From contig NZ_JARFYM010000004.1 of the NCBI RefSeq assembly GCF_030272705.1, positions 124,001-188,000 on the forward strand: a stretch of DNA of 64,000 nt, in the 5' to 3' direction. Origin of the DNA: Rhizobium mayense. GTDB lineage: Bacteria; Pseudomonadota; Alphaproteobacteria; Rhizobiales; Rhizobiaceae. The notes under the pieces were generated by a model that made no database searches, had not been told where the DNA came from, and worked only from the letters and a program-made list of their open reading frames with translations. Within the stretch, counting starts at the first letter, position 1. Each line of letters opens with the position of its first letter. Shown piece by piece: positions 45,501 through 53,935 of the stretch. The translations under genes and the position numbers were made by a program.

Positions 45501-46484
45501 ATGACCGACGCATCCTCCTCTTCGGTTTCAGTCTCCGATACTTCCGGTACGGCCTACCAGAACTCCTCCACCTATCTCTTCGTCCCCGGCGCATTGGGCA
45601 AGGATTCCACCGTCGCGACCGACGACGCCAACACGCCGGGCGCCTACTTCCGACTTGGCAGCTATTCGGACATGGAGACCGGCGCACAGAAAAATAGCGC
45701 CAACCAGGCCCTGTTCTTTCCGAGAAATCACCTCAAGGACGAGATGTTGAACGGAAGTCAGAGCGTCGGGAAGGGTATCCTTCTGGCCTGCAACGGCCGG
45801 CTGATGATGCGCAGCTCCGAAGAGACCTATCTGCATAGCACGGGCTCGATCAATATCGACACCGAGGACAAGCTGAACGTCCATGCGGACAAGGATATCC
45901 TAGTCACGTCGAACGAGACGATAACGATCCAGAATGCCCAGTCGAAGGCGATCACGATCATCGCAGGCAACGGTCAAGGGAACCTGACGACCAAGGGTCT
46001 GCAGGCCACCATCGAGATCAACGGCAACGAATTCAAATCCACCACCTCGGACAGCTTCAGCTACTACCGGTGCAACGTCTACACCTATAAGCTCGGCGGC
46101 ATGGTCGACGTGACCCTGGGCGGCAAGTTTTCCTACTGGCTCGGCGATGCACTGAGCATCACGACGTCTATCGACCTGACGATCTCGCTCAGCATCGCCA
46201 TGACCCTCTATGTCGTCAAGATCGACATAGGCCTCATAAAATTGGACTTCGTCCGTAACAAATACGAAATGAAAGAAGGCAATTTCATCGCGTCCAAGGC
46301 CAACTTCTTCATCTTCGGAGCCAAGGCGGAAACAGCAGTCACGAAGGCCGACGAAACTGCAGTCAGCAACCAGACGAAGGCCGTCGATTCAGGGGATGCT
46401 GGCGTGCAGACCTGGGTCAAGGGCGTAGTTTCGAAGGTCAGCGGACCGGACTCCGAAATATCCGAGATCAAGAGCAACATGTGA
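45501..46484 (+). CDS. gp5-like beta-helix protein downstream of vgrG, function unknown
   Basis: The product has 327 residues and begins with a Ser/Thr-rich leader. The middle (about 95-190) has short alternating repeats typical of the VgrG/gp5 spike beta-helix, such as INIDTEDKLNVHADKDILV and SNETITIQNAQSKAITI. Residues 195-275 are rich in beta-branched residues, and the C-terminus is polar. No signal peptide or catalytic motif is visible. It may be a detached spike segment or a secreted effector riding on VgrG. I cannot tell which. Confidence 0.6.
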   Translation: MTDASSSSVSVSDTSGTAYQNSSTYLFVPGALGKDSTVATDDANTPGAYFRLGSYSDMETGAQKNSANQALFFPRNHLKDEMLNGSQSVGKGILLACNGRLMMRSSEETYLHSTGSINIDTEDKLNVHADKDILVTSNETITIQNAQSKAITIIAGNGQGNLTTKGLQATIEINGNEFKSTTSDSFSYYRCNVYTYKLGGMVDVTLGGKFSYWLGDALSITTSIDLTISLSIAMTLYVVKIDIGLIKLDFVRNKYEMKEGNFIASKANFFIFGAKAETAVTKADETAVSNQTKAVDSGDAGVQTWVKGVVSKVSGPDSEISEIKSNM

Positions 46485-46516
46485 CGCAATGCCGGCAAAC
46501 CGGATGGGGAAATAGC

Positions 46517-47161
46517 ATGACAGGACCCATGACGAGCCGATCGACGGCTCAGCATGCCGCGGCAAAACTGCAGCCGGTCGCGGCCGCAAACGGATTGCTC
46601 CGCGGCACGGTCAAGACTCTGATGACCGCAACCGAGGCAGGCGTCGAGACGGACGAAGGAGAGAGCGTTCTTGCCCGGCAGGCGGCAAGCTGCCTGCTGG
46701 CGCCGGCGATCGGCGACCGCGTCCTTCTTTGCATGATCGGCAGTGAAACCTATGTCCTCGCCGTCCTTGAACGGGAGAGCCAGCACGCGGCCGAAATTTC
46801 CGTTCCGGGAGCTCGCAAGGTTACCATCAGCGCCGGCCAAACGTTGGAGCTGAACGCGCCCTCGATGAATCTTGCCGCGCGGCAGTTGACCCTGCTCGCG
46901 CGCAACATGGCGCATACCGGTCAGTTTCTGACCAGCAATTTCAAGACGATCGTCGAAACCGTCATCGACAAGACGATCGGCGCCCGCAGCCTGACGACGA
47001 AAGCGGACGTACGAACCGCTGTCATTACCGAGGTGGAGATGCTGAATGCCGGCACGCTGGTGCAAAACATCGACACGGTCGCCACGCAGAACAGCGAGAT
47101 CGCCCTTGTCACAGCCCAGCGCGATGTCAGGCTGGATGCGGAGCGCGTCAGTGTCGGCTGA
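46517..47161 (+). CDS. DUF3540 protein of the vgrG island
   Basis: The product has 214 residues from the ATG at 46517, which has GGGGA 6 bases upstream. It matches DUF3540 in layout. An N-terminal OB-like part reads ASCLLAPAIGDRVLLCMIGSE near residue 60, and a beta-repeat C-terminal part has VTISAGQTLELNAPSMNLAARQL. DUF3540 genes regularly travel with DUF2169, DUF4150, pentapeptide and vgrG genes, as here. It probably forms part of the spike or cargo complex. The biochemical role is unknown. Confidence 0.75.
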   Translation: MTGPMTSRSTAQHAAAKLQPVAAANGLLRGTVKTLMTATEAGVETDEGESVLARQAASCLLAPAIGDRVLLCMIGSETYVLAVLERESQHAAEISVPGARKVTISAGQTLELNAPSMNLAARQLTLLARNMAHTGQFLTSNFKTIVETVIDKTIGARSLTTKADVRTAVITEVEMLNAGTLVQNIDTVATQNSEIALVTAQRDVRLDAERVSVG

Positions 47162-47224
47162 TTTGCTTGTTACCGGCGGCAAAGCCGCTGCGCTGTTTTC
47201 GTGGAACTTACGTGGTGCTACGGA

Positions 47225-49162
47225 ATGTTGCTGATAGACGAACGACTCTCCGCCGCCAGGGGCCATCGGTCCGCCGGGCGCAATGACGACGCCAGCTTGC
47301 TCTATGAGAGCGTGCTGGATGTCAGTCCTGCGAACATCCCTGCCCTCAAGGAACTCGCGGCAATCCGGCTGACGGAAGGCCGGCTGGCGGAGGCGATGGA
47401 TCTTGCCGTGCGCGCTGCCTCACGGGCTAACAATGATTGCGAGGCATTCGCGCTGCTTGCAAAGGTGGCACTTCTGTCGGACCGTTCGGATGTCGCGGCA
47501 GTTGCCATCGAGCAGGGCCTGGCGCAGGATCCCCATCATCCGGAAATCAACAAGCTCAAAGCAAGCACATTGCTGCAAGGCGGCGATCAGAAGGCTGCCG
47601 AACGGTTGCTCATCGCAGCCTTGAGGCATCATCCTGATGATGCCGGGCTGTTGACCGCTCTGTCGCAGATGTATCTGGAGGACGGGCTGCCGGAGCCGGC
47701 GCTGACCTACAGCCGCAAGGCCCTCGCGCAGGATCCGGACAATGCCGACCTGCTCGCACTCGTCGGCTCGCAGCTCTCCGTCCTCGGCAGTCACGCCGAA
47801 GCCCTACCCTACCTGGAGCGTGCGCATCTGCGGCAGCCTGCGAATGTGCCTCTTCTGAGCTACCTCGCCGAAACGCTTCTCAGTGTCGGCCAACTGACGG
47901 AGGCACATCGCCTCGCAAAGCGGGTGGTCACGCTGATGCCACACCTGCTCTCCGGCTGGCAGACCTATGTGAAGGTCATGGCCTACCGCGGCGAGGCGGA
48001 AGCAGCGCTTGCCGAATTCGTAGCGATCGCCAAGCAGCACCCCGAAAAAATCGAGGCGGCGCTGACGCTTGCCGGCGCCTACAGAATTGCCGGCAATCCG
48101 GCCCAGGCGCTACGCTTACTGCAGCCGCTGGCGACCAAATTCGCGACGCTGACCCCGACGCGCAAGATGTTGGCCATGGCTCTGATTCGCGATTGCTGCC
48201 TGACGCTGGGGCTCTTCGACAAGGTGGCGGCCACATTCCCGCAGACGGACCTGCATGCCATGCTCGGCTTGACGCGACAGGGCGAGAAACACGGCGAAAC
48301 CGATGAGCTGTCTGCGGCGCTAGCCGAAACTAACCTCGTCATAGACGGCAATCTTTCCAGCCTGGATGCGATGGTCTTGCTGCGCTTCGGCCTCCGCCCG
48401 CCACAAACAGGCCTTCCTACGAGAGTGCTCGGGCACTCAAGCCTTGCCGATATCGTCGCGCTGATGCCGAACAAGCGTTTCGCAGCGAATGACATGCCCG
48501 AGGCCGACGACCGGGATGACATCGTCCGCGCCCTGCCGCTCTCCTATGCCCTGGCACTTCCCGAGGGTATTCGTGGCACAATGACCTCCGCCCTGCCCTA
48601 TGCCAGAGCACCCGAGGAGCGGCGGGAAATCTGGCACCGCTCGCTCGCCGGACTGCCACGGCCCTTAATCGCGCTGGCATGGGACGCAACGCGCCCGGGG
48701 CTGCTTCTCGACGATTACCGGGCCGCTTTCAGCGGCTTTCAAGGCACCCTCGTCAGCGTCATGTGGGACGAGTCGCGCCATCAGCTTGCCGATTGGCCTC
48801 TCGTGATCGATGCCGGCGTTCACTTCACGTCGATGGCGGATCTTGCTGCTGTTATCGCCGAGACGGACGGGATCATTGGCCCGAACGGAGTTCCCATGCA
48901 CATGGCCGGCGCCATGGGTGCCAAAGCCCTGCTGCTGGCGCTGCCTAACTGGCCATGGTACTGGCATAACCAAGACGGCGTGTCATCCTGGTATCCTTCC
49001 GTGAAGGTCCTGCAGACCGGGGCCATCGGCAGCTGGGCCACGGGGATCGAGGAGATTGCGCCGGCGATCGGGGAATTCCGCCGCTCTCTGCGCAACCCGG
49101 CCCTCGCGTCGAACGGTCGTGATCAAAACAATCTTTCCGCAGCCGAGGGAGGCAAGCCATGA
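47225..49162 (+). CDS. TPR protein with C-terminal glycosyltransferase-like domain
   Basis: The product has about 645 residues from the ATG at 47225. A GTG at 47201 is an alternative start. TPR repeats fill about 5-330. The C-terminal ~200 residues resemble the end of TPR-linked glycosyltransferases. In particular IIGPNGVPMHMAGAMGAKALLLALPNWPWYW followed by SSWYPSVKVLQ parallels their D-x-x-x-x-H-L-A-G-A-L-G ... P-D-W-R-W ... P-W-Y-P-S pattern. The usual sugar-site aspartate and histidine positions are partly changed. It may glycosylate a spike or cargo protein, or act only as a scaffold. Confidence 0.65.
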   Translation: MLLIDERLSAARGHRSAGRNDDASLLYESVLDVSPANIPALKELAAIRLTEGRLAEAMDLAVRAASRANNDCEAFALLAKVALLSDRSDVAAVAIEQGLAQDPHHPEINKLKASTLLQGGDQKAAERLLIAALRHHPDDAGLLTALSQMYLEDGLPEPALTYSRKALAQDPDNADLLALVGSQLSVLGSHAEALPYLERAHLRQPANVPLLSYLAETLLSVGQLTEAHRLAKRVVTLMPHLLSGWQTYVKVMAYRGEAEAALAEFVAIAKQHPEKIEAALTLAGAYRIAGNPAQALRLLQPLATKFATLTPTRKMLAMALIRDCCLTLGLFDKVAATFPQTDLHAMLGLTRQGEKHGETDELSAALAETNLVIDGNLSSLDAMVLLRFGLRPPQTGLPTRVLGHSSLADIVALMPNKRFAANDMPEADDRDDIVRALPLSYALALPEGIRGTMTSALPYARAPEERREIWHRSLAGLPRPLIALAWDATRPGLLLDDYRAAFSGFQGTLVSVMWDESRHQLADWPLVIDAGVHFTSMADLAAVIAETDGIIGPNGVPMHMAGAMGAKALLLALPNWPWYWHNQDGVSSWYPSVKVLQTGAIGSWATGIEEIAPAIGEFRRSLRNPALASNGRDQNNLSAAEGGKP

Positions 49163-49521
49163 CATCCTGGCGTCCGCCAACGCGTGAACCCGATGCGCTT
49201 CGCGCCGCCCTTCATGATTATCTTCGCAACCGCGCAGCACAGGTGTACCTCAACAAAGCCGCGACGCTGCAATCGCTGGGGCGCGCGGATGTTGTCATGA
49301 GCAATGGCCGCAAGCTCGCCATCGACCTTCGCATATCGCCCGTCGACATCACGAAATTCGCCAATCGCGCCACGATCGTTTTCGCCGTCGAGGGGCATGC
49401 CGCCGAGAATGGAACAGGCTACGAGGTCAACGGACGGATCGTCCTCGACCGCAAAACACTGGCCTACCTCTCGATCGAGGTCAGCCCTACGGTCGTCAAT
49501 GGCAGCATGCGAGCCGGCTAA
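49159..49521 (+). CDS. small protein of unknown function at the end of the vgrG island
   Basis: The product has 120 residues with no signal peptide or membrane segment. It overlaps the TPR/glycosyltransferase-like gene by ATGA and has GGGAGG upstream, so it is a real, coupled gene. A helical N-terminal half (LRNRAAQVYLNKAATLQSLGRAD) precedes a beta-rich half. I do not recognise a family. Small genes at the ends of vgrG islands can be immunity proteins or adaptors, but nothing in the sequence decides that. Confidence 0.6.
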   Translation: MTSWRPPTREPDALRAALHDYLRNRAAQVYLNKAATLQSLGRADVVMSNGRKLAIDLRISPVDITKFANRATIVFAVEGHAAENGTGYEVNGRIVLDRKTLAYLSIEVSPTVVNGSMRAG

Positions 49522-49920
49522 GTTTAGGCTCGCCCATCGAGAGAGCTTTGCCGTACGCGCGCTTTGGGGGCTGGCAGAGGGGCTCCATGAGCCGATGCCT
49601 TCCTTTCACGGTGCCGCTCTGATCGACTCCCCAACCATTGGCAAACGGTTTTCAGGCTGCAAGCCGCAAGTCGGGTACGAAGGCGTATTTTACGGTAGGC
49701 TACATGAAATCTTACTCACATAATGGCCGGTGCGTAGGGGCCGGTCCTGCAATTTGGCAAGCTGAGCTCCTGCGGACTACATAGTGTGCAATCGACATTC
49801 GCGCGCGATGCAAACGTGCCTTTGGTAGCATTACCGTAACATACTTCCGCGCGCCTTAGCTTTCGGGCAGCTTTTGCCGGCACGCCGATCCCGGCGGGCA
49901 GATCTCCATGGGGGCCAAGG
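49522..49920. other. 399-base intergenic region after the vgrG island
   Basis: This stretch holds no supported gene. A small hairpin, GGCTC-CAT-GAGCC, lies at 49581-49593 and may help end the island transcript. Near the right end a GGGGG tract precedes the ATG at 49921. I saw no clear promoter hexamers or dispersed repeat. Confidence 0.5.
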
Positions 49921-50340
49921 ATGTCGAGGAGAAGCAATCTTTTCGCGGCGGTGACACTTGCCTGCATTGCCTATAGCGGGCTCGTGCAGGCCGAGACCAT
50001 GAGCTATGCGGATGCGATAACGAAACTTGCGGGCGACTGCGGTTCCGACATCGGCAAATTTTGCAAGGGTTTGAACCTCGGCGGCGGCCGCATCGCCGAC
50101 TGTCTGCAGCAGAACGCCGCGAAGGTGTCGCCGACCTGCAAGGCCTCCGTCGCCAGCGTCGTCCAATCGATCAGCCTGCGCGAGCAGGCGCAAGCGGCCT
50201 ATAGCGATGTCTGCAGGGGCGACATCGCCCAGCGCTGCAGAGGCATCAAGGGCGACGGCAATATTCTGGCCTGCCTGGTCAAGAACAAGCTCACCACCGA
50301 CAAGTGCAGCCAGACGATCACCGATGCAGGCTGGAGATAA
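49921..50340 (+). CDS. secreted cysteine-rich repeat protein
   Basis: The product has 139 residues. Residues 1-24 form a signal peptide (basic RR, hydrophobic core, VQAE cleavage site). The mature part has eight cysteines in a repeated pattern, C-x(7)-C ... C ... C, spaced like the cysteine-rich repeats found in small periplasmic proteins (DCGSDIGKFCKGL, then VCRGDIAQRCRGI). They probably form disulfides in the periplasm. The role is unknown. It is followed after 3 bases by an OmpA-family gene and likely shares its transcript. Confidence 0.68.
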   Translation: MSRRSNLFAAVTLACIAYSGLVQAETMSYADAITKLAGDCGSDIGKFCKGLNLGGGRIADCLQQNAAKVSPTCKASVASVVQSISLREQAQAAYSDVCRGDIAQRCRGIKGDGNILACLVKNKLTTDKCSQTITDAGWR

Positions 50341-50343
50341 GAC

Positions 50344-50928
50344 ATGTCAGCACGTTCCTTTAAGACACTCGCAGTTCTCCTTGCCGTCTCGGTCCTGCCG
50401 GCAAGCCTCACCTTCGCTCAGCAGGTGTCTCAGCAACGGATCATTTCGGGGCTGGGCAAACTCAAGGCGAATGCCCAAGCCGTCGATATCGAACTGTTGC
50501 GCCAGGAGGCGATGAAAGGGCCAGGCCAGCAGATGTCGGCGCTGCCCAATTGGAGCAAGATTGGCAAGCTGCCGCAGATGGTCGTCGAGATCAATTTCGA
50601 AAATGACTCGGTGGCTATCAAGCCGGAGTCCTACCGAACCCTGGGGATGATCGCGGACGCCCTGCACCATCCCAATTTGTGGGCATACAAGTTCCTCGTG
50701 ATCGGTCATGCCAGCTCGACCGGCGACGAAAAACACAATCTCGACCTCAGCGAGCAACGCGCCGTCGCGATCAAGGAAGCGCTGGCAACGACGTTCGCCG
50801 TCGATCCCCAGCGACTATACGCAGTCGGTGTTGGCGAGGCGTTCCCGATTGAAGGCTCCAAGACTGACGCCGCCAACAACAGGCGCGTGCAACTCGTCAA
50901 TCTCGGCGTATTCACGCATAAGAAGTGA
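50344..50928 (+). CDS. OmpA-family peptidoglycan-binding protein
   Basis: The product has 194 residues with a signal peptide of about 25 residues (cleavage near FAQQ). An OmpA C-terminal domain covers about 75-190, with INFENDSVAIKPESYRTLGMIADAL, VIGHASSTGDEKHNLDLSEQRA and the NNRR motif that contacts peptidoglycan. It lacks a beta-barrel or lipobox. It could supply wall anchoring that TssL lacks, but this is only a suggestion, since TssL-linked anchors are usually fused or lipidated. Confidence 0.75.
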   Translation: MSARSFKTLAVLLAVSVLPASLTFAQQVSQQRIISGLGKLKANAQAVDIELLRQEAMKGPGQQMSALPNWSKIGKLPQMVVEINFENDSVAIKPESYRTLGMIADALHHPNLWAYKFLVIGHASSTGDEKHNLDLSEQRAVAIKEALATTFAVDPQRLYAVGVGEAFPIEGSKTDAANNRRVQLVNLGVFTHKK

Positions 50929-50962
50929 TGCGAGAACCGTCCGACACTTGGAGGACATGGGA

Positions 50963-51424
50963 ATGACGACGACCGTTGCCGAAGAACTGCGCAGGCGCGA
51001 ACTCGAGCGTTACATTCTCGAAATGGAATGGGAAGAACAGATTAGGACGCGCGAAGCGGGGAAGCATGCGGAGCTTGTTAACGACCTGCTTCGCAGGCAT
51101 CTCGGCGCGGCGGAGCGCATGACGATCAAGCAACTTATAACCGGAGCCGCCGCCAAAGGGCGATGCGAAGCCATGGTATACAGTTTTCCTGCCCAAAGTT
51201 GCACGGACGGTGGACGAGCCATCGCGAAAAATCTGCCTCATTGGCAGAAGACGCTCCAGGGCAATGCCAAAGAACTCTACCACATCTTCATGGAGGTTGC
51301 GAAACCGCAGCACTACGGGCTCCGAGCCGCGGTCGTCGGCTACGCAGAAGGGTTTCCGGCAGCGATCGGCTTTTTCGTCACCTGGGAACCACTCTTCTTC
51401 AGGTCGGACGAAAACATCTTTTAG
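50963..51424 (+). CDS. conserved-looking protein of unknown function
   Basis: The product has 153 residues from the ATG at 50963, which lies 8 bases after GGAGG. An ATG at 50957 is too close to that site. The N-terminal ~40 residues are a charged helix (AEELRRRELERYILEMEWEEQ). The rest looks globular, with HYGLRAAVVGYAEGFPAAIGFFVTWEPLFF near the end. It has no signal peptide and no recognised family. It may be transcribed with the OmpA-family gene 34 bases upstream. Confidence 0.55.
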   Translation: MTTTVAEELRRRELERYILEMEWEEQIRTREAGKHAELVNDLLRRHLGAAERMTIKQLITGAAAKGRCEAMVYSFPAQSCTDGGRAIAKNLPHWQKTLQGNAKELYHIFMEVAKPQHYGLRAAVVGYAEGFPAAIGFFVTWEPLFFRSDENIF

Positions 51425-51577
51425 CATCTGAGCGGCCGGACACGCATTCTTATTTCGTAATTCAGCCAGTTGGCAGGACTGTCCGCCGAAAGGACGTCAC
51501 GATCGTCTCATCCGGCCGGAAATCTTGCGAACTATGGGTTTCGACGAGCGTGCGGTCCGCAGCGAGAGGTCGGGATG

Positions 51578-51802
51578 TCAGCTCAATTGCCCGCCTCCGC
51601 GGGCGTAAGCAGCATCTGCGTTGGAGGCCGACCATATGCGCCAATGGGTGGGGTGCACTTCCAGCACTTCTCCGGTCTTCGCGTTGATCCAGCCGGCCGG
51701 TATTCGTCGACACGGAAAGACCAAACTATGGACCCCTTCGTCGTCGATTACAGCGAGTTCGATATCCTCTGCAAAAGGGGCCTCGACGATGACCTGCCAC
51801 AT
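51578..51802 (-). CDS. small conserved rhizobial-type protein
   Basis: The product has about 74 residues from the ATG at 51802, or 79 from a GTG at 51817. The core IELAVIDDEGVHSLVFPCRRIPAGWINAKTG ... VHPTHWRIW resembles small proteins I know from other rhizobia, where they are unnamed. The function is unknown. It is convergent with the preceding gene and divergent from the FixL-like gene. Confidence 0.55.
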   Translation of the reverse strand: MWQVIVEAPFAEDIELAVIDDEGVHSLVFPCRRIPAGWINAKTGEVLEVHPTHWRIWSASNADAAYARGGGQLS

Positions 51803-51914
51803 CGACTGATACCTCACAGTAAAGCCACTCTTGCGCTCACCACGACAGCGGCTCAGCCGGACGGCAGGTGTGCCGCCGGGTCACAAGAAATAGCGTATGG
51901 CAAGGCAGAATTCC

Positions 51915-51928
51915 TTGATTCGGATCAC
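51915..51928. promoter_or_regulatory. FixK/FNR-type box upstream of the FixL-like gene
   Basis: TTGATTCGGATCAC matches the anaerobox TTGAT-N4-ATCAA at nine of ten defined bases. A TATAAT hexamer lies at 51964-51969, so the box centre would be about 54 bases before a start point near 51976. That is not a standard activation position. A FixK-like regulator is encoded 2 kb downstream, so feedback control is possible. Confidence 0.5.
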
Positions 51929-51994
51929 TTCAACGTGCGCTTTTTTTTGCTACCTAACATGCTTATAATATCCTGAGTTGAGGGGCATTATCGG

Positions 51995-53248
51995 ATGCGC
52001 GTGGGGACCGAAAAACTTTCTCTGGGCGTTTTGTTCTCGGCTTGGTCAAAAGCCAGATGGGAACGGTTTTGGTATGCACGCGAGACCGACCTGCCGCCGA
52101 ACTCCGCCGATGTTCTCGGCCCACCCACAGCGATCCCAGGAATGGATGCAGAGAGCCTGCGGCAGCAGCATATCAAGCAGATTTTCGACATCATGCCCGA
52201 AGCAGTTCTCCTTCTGGACAAGAGCCAAAAGGTGACAGCGTGTAACAGGACCGCATTGTCCATGTTCGGCTGCATGGAGCAGGAGATCATCGGCAACGAT
52301 ATCGGCCTCCTCTGGGCGCCCCATACGATCAATTCTCGATTGAACGGACTTTGGGCCACACGTGGTTGGATGCGTAAGGGCATCGCTATGAGAAAGGACG
52401 GCACAACGTTCCCGGCTGCCTTAACCATGGTGATGACGGACGAAACCACGACCGGGGCCCTGCCGACGGCGATCATCCAAGACCTCCGCGAAGGCGAGGG
52501 TGCGGAGCGTCAAGTCCAGCAGCTTCAGAGCGAGCTGGCACGTCTGGCTCGGCTGAATGAACTTGGGGAAATGGCGTCGACGCTCGCTCACGAACTTACG
52601 CAACCGCTCGCCGCGATCGCAAACTATTCGCAAGGATGCGCCAGGCTGTTGGCAAGCAAGCGCCCGCAAACGAGCGAACAGGTGCAAGATGTCCTGTCGG
52701 AGATCACACATCATGCACTTCGCGCCGGCGATATCATAAGACATCTCCGGGAATTCATCACCCGGGGCGGCGGCGAGAAGAGAACGGAACATGTCCAGGA
52801 ACTGACCGAAGAGGCGATGAAACTCGCCCTTATGGGATCGCGTCTGGCCGGCATCACCACCGAATTTTGCTTCCAGGCGAGACGCGACGTCGTGCTGGTC
52901 GACAGGATCCAGATCGAGCAGGTGTTAACGAACCTCATTCGCAACGCCATCGAGGCCATGGATTCAATCGATAATCCGAGGCTGACGGTCACGACGAGAA
53001 ACGAGACGGACGATAGCGTCATTGTGGAAGTCTCGGACACCGGCTCCGGTATAGCAGCAGAGGTAGAGGCAACGCTGTTTCGTCCGTTTGTCAGCAGTAA
53101 GCCCCGGGGCCTCGGCATAGGGCTGGCCATGTCGAAGCGCATTATAGAAGCGCACGGAGGCCGCATAACCGCCCGGCGCAGGGCCTCCGGAGGCTCTACT
53201 TTCGCATTCTCGTTGCCTTTGATCGAGGGAGCGCCCGATGCCAAGTGA
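51995..53248 (+). CDS. FixL-like soluble PAS sensor histidine kinase
   Basis: The product has 417 residues with no membrane segment. A PAS domain covers about 63-165. It is followed by a short coiled coil (QLQSELARLARLNELGEMAS), the H-box LAHELTQPLAAIANY with His199, and a HATPase domain with the N-box LIRNAIEAMD, DTGSGI and GLGIGLAMSKRI. The coiled coil and H-box are very close to FixL. The region where FixL has its haem-binding RHDxY segment does not align well, so oxygen sensing is not supported. The partner response regulator overlaps it by 11 bases. Confidence 0.82.
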   Translation: MRVGTEKLSLGVLFSAWSKARWERFWYARETDLPPNSADVLGPPTAIPGMDAESLRQQHIKQIFDIMPEAVLLLDKSQKVTACNRTALSMFGCMEQEIIGNDIGLLWAPHTINSRLNGLWATRGWMRKGIAMRKDGTTFPAALTMVMTDETTTGALPTAIIQDLREGEGAERQVQQLQSELARLARLNELGEMASTLAHELTQPLAAIANYSQGCARLLASKRPQTSEQVQDVLSEITHHALRAGDIIRHLREFITRGGGEKRTEHVQELTEEAMKLALMGSRLAGITTEFCFQARRDVVLVDRIQIEQVLTNLIRNAIEAMDSIDNPRLTVTTRNETDDSVIVEVSDTGSGIAAEVEATLFRPFVSSKPRGLGIGLAMSKRIIEAHGGRITARRRASGGSTFAFSLPLIEGAPDAK

Positions 53249-53867
53249 TCTGACAGTTCACGTCGTCGACGACGAGGAGCCATTCCGAAAATCCCTGACC
53301 TTTCTGCTGGCTTCGGCTGGCTTTGCCGTGCGCGCCCACGAGTCCGCCTCTGCATTCCTGGCTCTGATGCCGCTGCCCCAAAGGGCCTGTCTCGTAACCG
53401 ATCTTCGAATGCCGCATATGGACGGGGTCGAACTGTTGAAGCGGTTGCGAGGGATGAATATCGATATCCCGACCATTGTCATTACCGGCCTCGGCGACGT
53501 GGCGATGGCCGTTCAAGCCATGAAGGCCGGCGCCGCCGATTTCATCGAAAAGCCTTTCAAGGATGAGGTTCTGATAGCGGCAATCAAAGAGGCGGCAGGC
53601 CAGGACGAACCAACGGCAACCGACGAAAATGTCGCCGCCATCATGGCCCGCCTCAACCTGCTGACGGAACGCGAGCACCAGGTCCTGGACGGGATTGTCG
53701 ACGGGCTTCAGAACAAAGTAATCGCCTTCAATCTGGGCATCAGTTCCAGGACCGTGGAAGTCCATCGCGCCAACGTAATGGCCAAGATGGACGCCCGTAA
53801 TCTTGCTGAACTTGTCCGGATGGTCATGGCCCACGACTCGCTGTCGAGGCACCGTATTAGTACTTAG
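53238..53867 (+). CDS. FixJ-like LuxR-type response regulator
   Basis: The product has 209 residues. The receiver domain covers about 5-120, with the acidic pair DDE at 11-13, the phosphorylation site Asp55 in VTDLRMPHMDG and the lysine in EKPF. A LuxR-type helix-turn-helix covers about 140-200 (LTEREHQVLDGIVDGLQNKVIAFNLGISSRTVEVHRANVMAKM), the FixJ pattern. It pairs with the histidine kinase upstream and may act on the Crp/Fnr gene directly downstream, as FixJ acts on fixK. Confidence 0.85.
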   Translation: MPSDLTVHVVDDEEPFRKSLTFLLASAGFAVRAHESASAFLALMPLPQRACLVTDLRMPHMDGVELLKRLRGMNIDIPTIVITGLGDVAMAVQAMKAGAADFIEKPFKDEVLIAAIKEAAGQDEPTATDENVAAIMARLNLLTEREHQVLDGIVDGLQNKVIAFNLGISSRTVEVHRANVMAKMDARNLAELVRMVMAHDSLSRHRIST

Positions 53868-53894
53868 GGGTTGTTCCGAATTTTGCCGCTTCTC

Positions 53895-53909
53895 CCAATT
53901 TCGTATTGG
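53895..53909. promoter_or_regulatory. short inverted repeat upstream of the FixK-like gene
   Basis: CCAAT at 53895-53899 and ATTGG at 53905-53909 form a 5-5-5 inverted repeat, 27 bases before the ATG at 53936. It may be a regulator site or part of the leader. A GGAGGAG ribosome site follows it. Confidence 0.25.
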
Positions 53910-53935
53910 TTTGAAAGTAAGCGGAGGAGATTCAT

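Noticed and set aside
52180..52500. A haem-binding oxygen-sensing PAS domain in the FixL-like kinase
   Set aside because: The segment corresponding to the FixL haem histidine is shorter and does not carry the histidine in register, so the claim is not supported.
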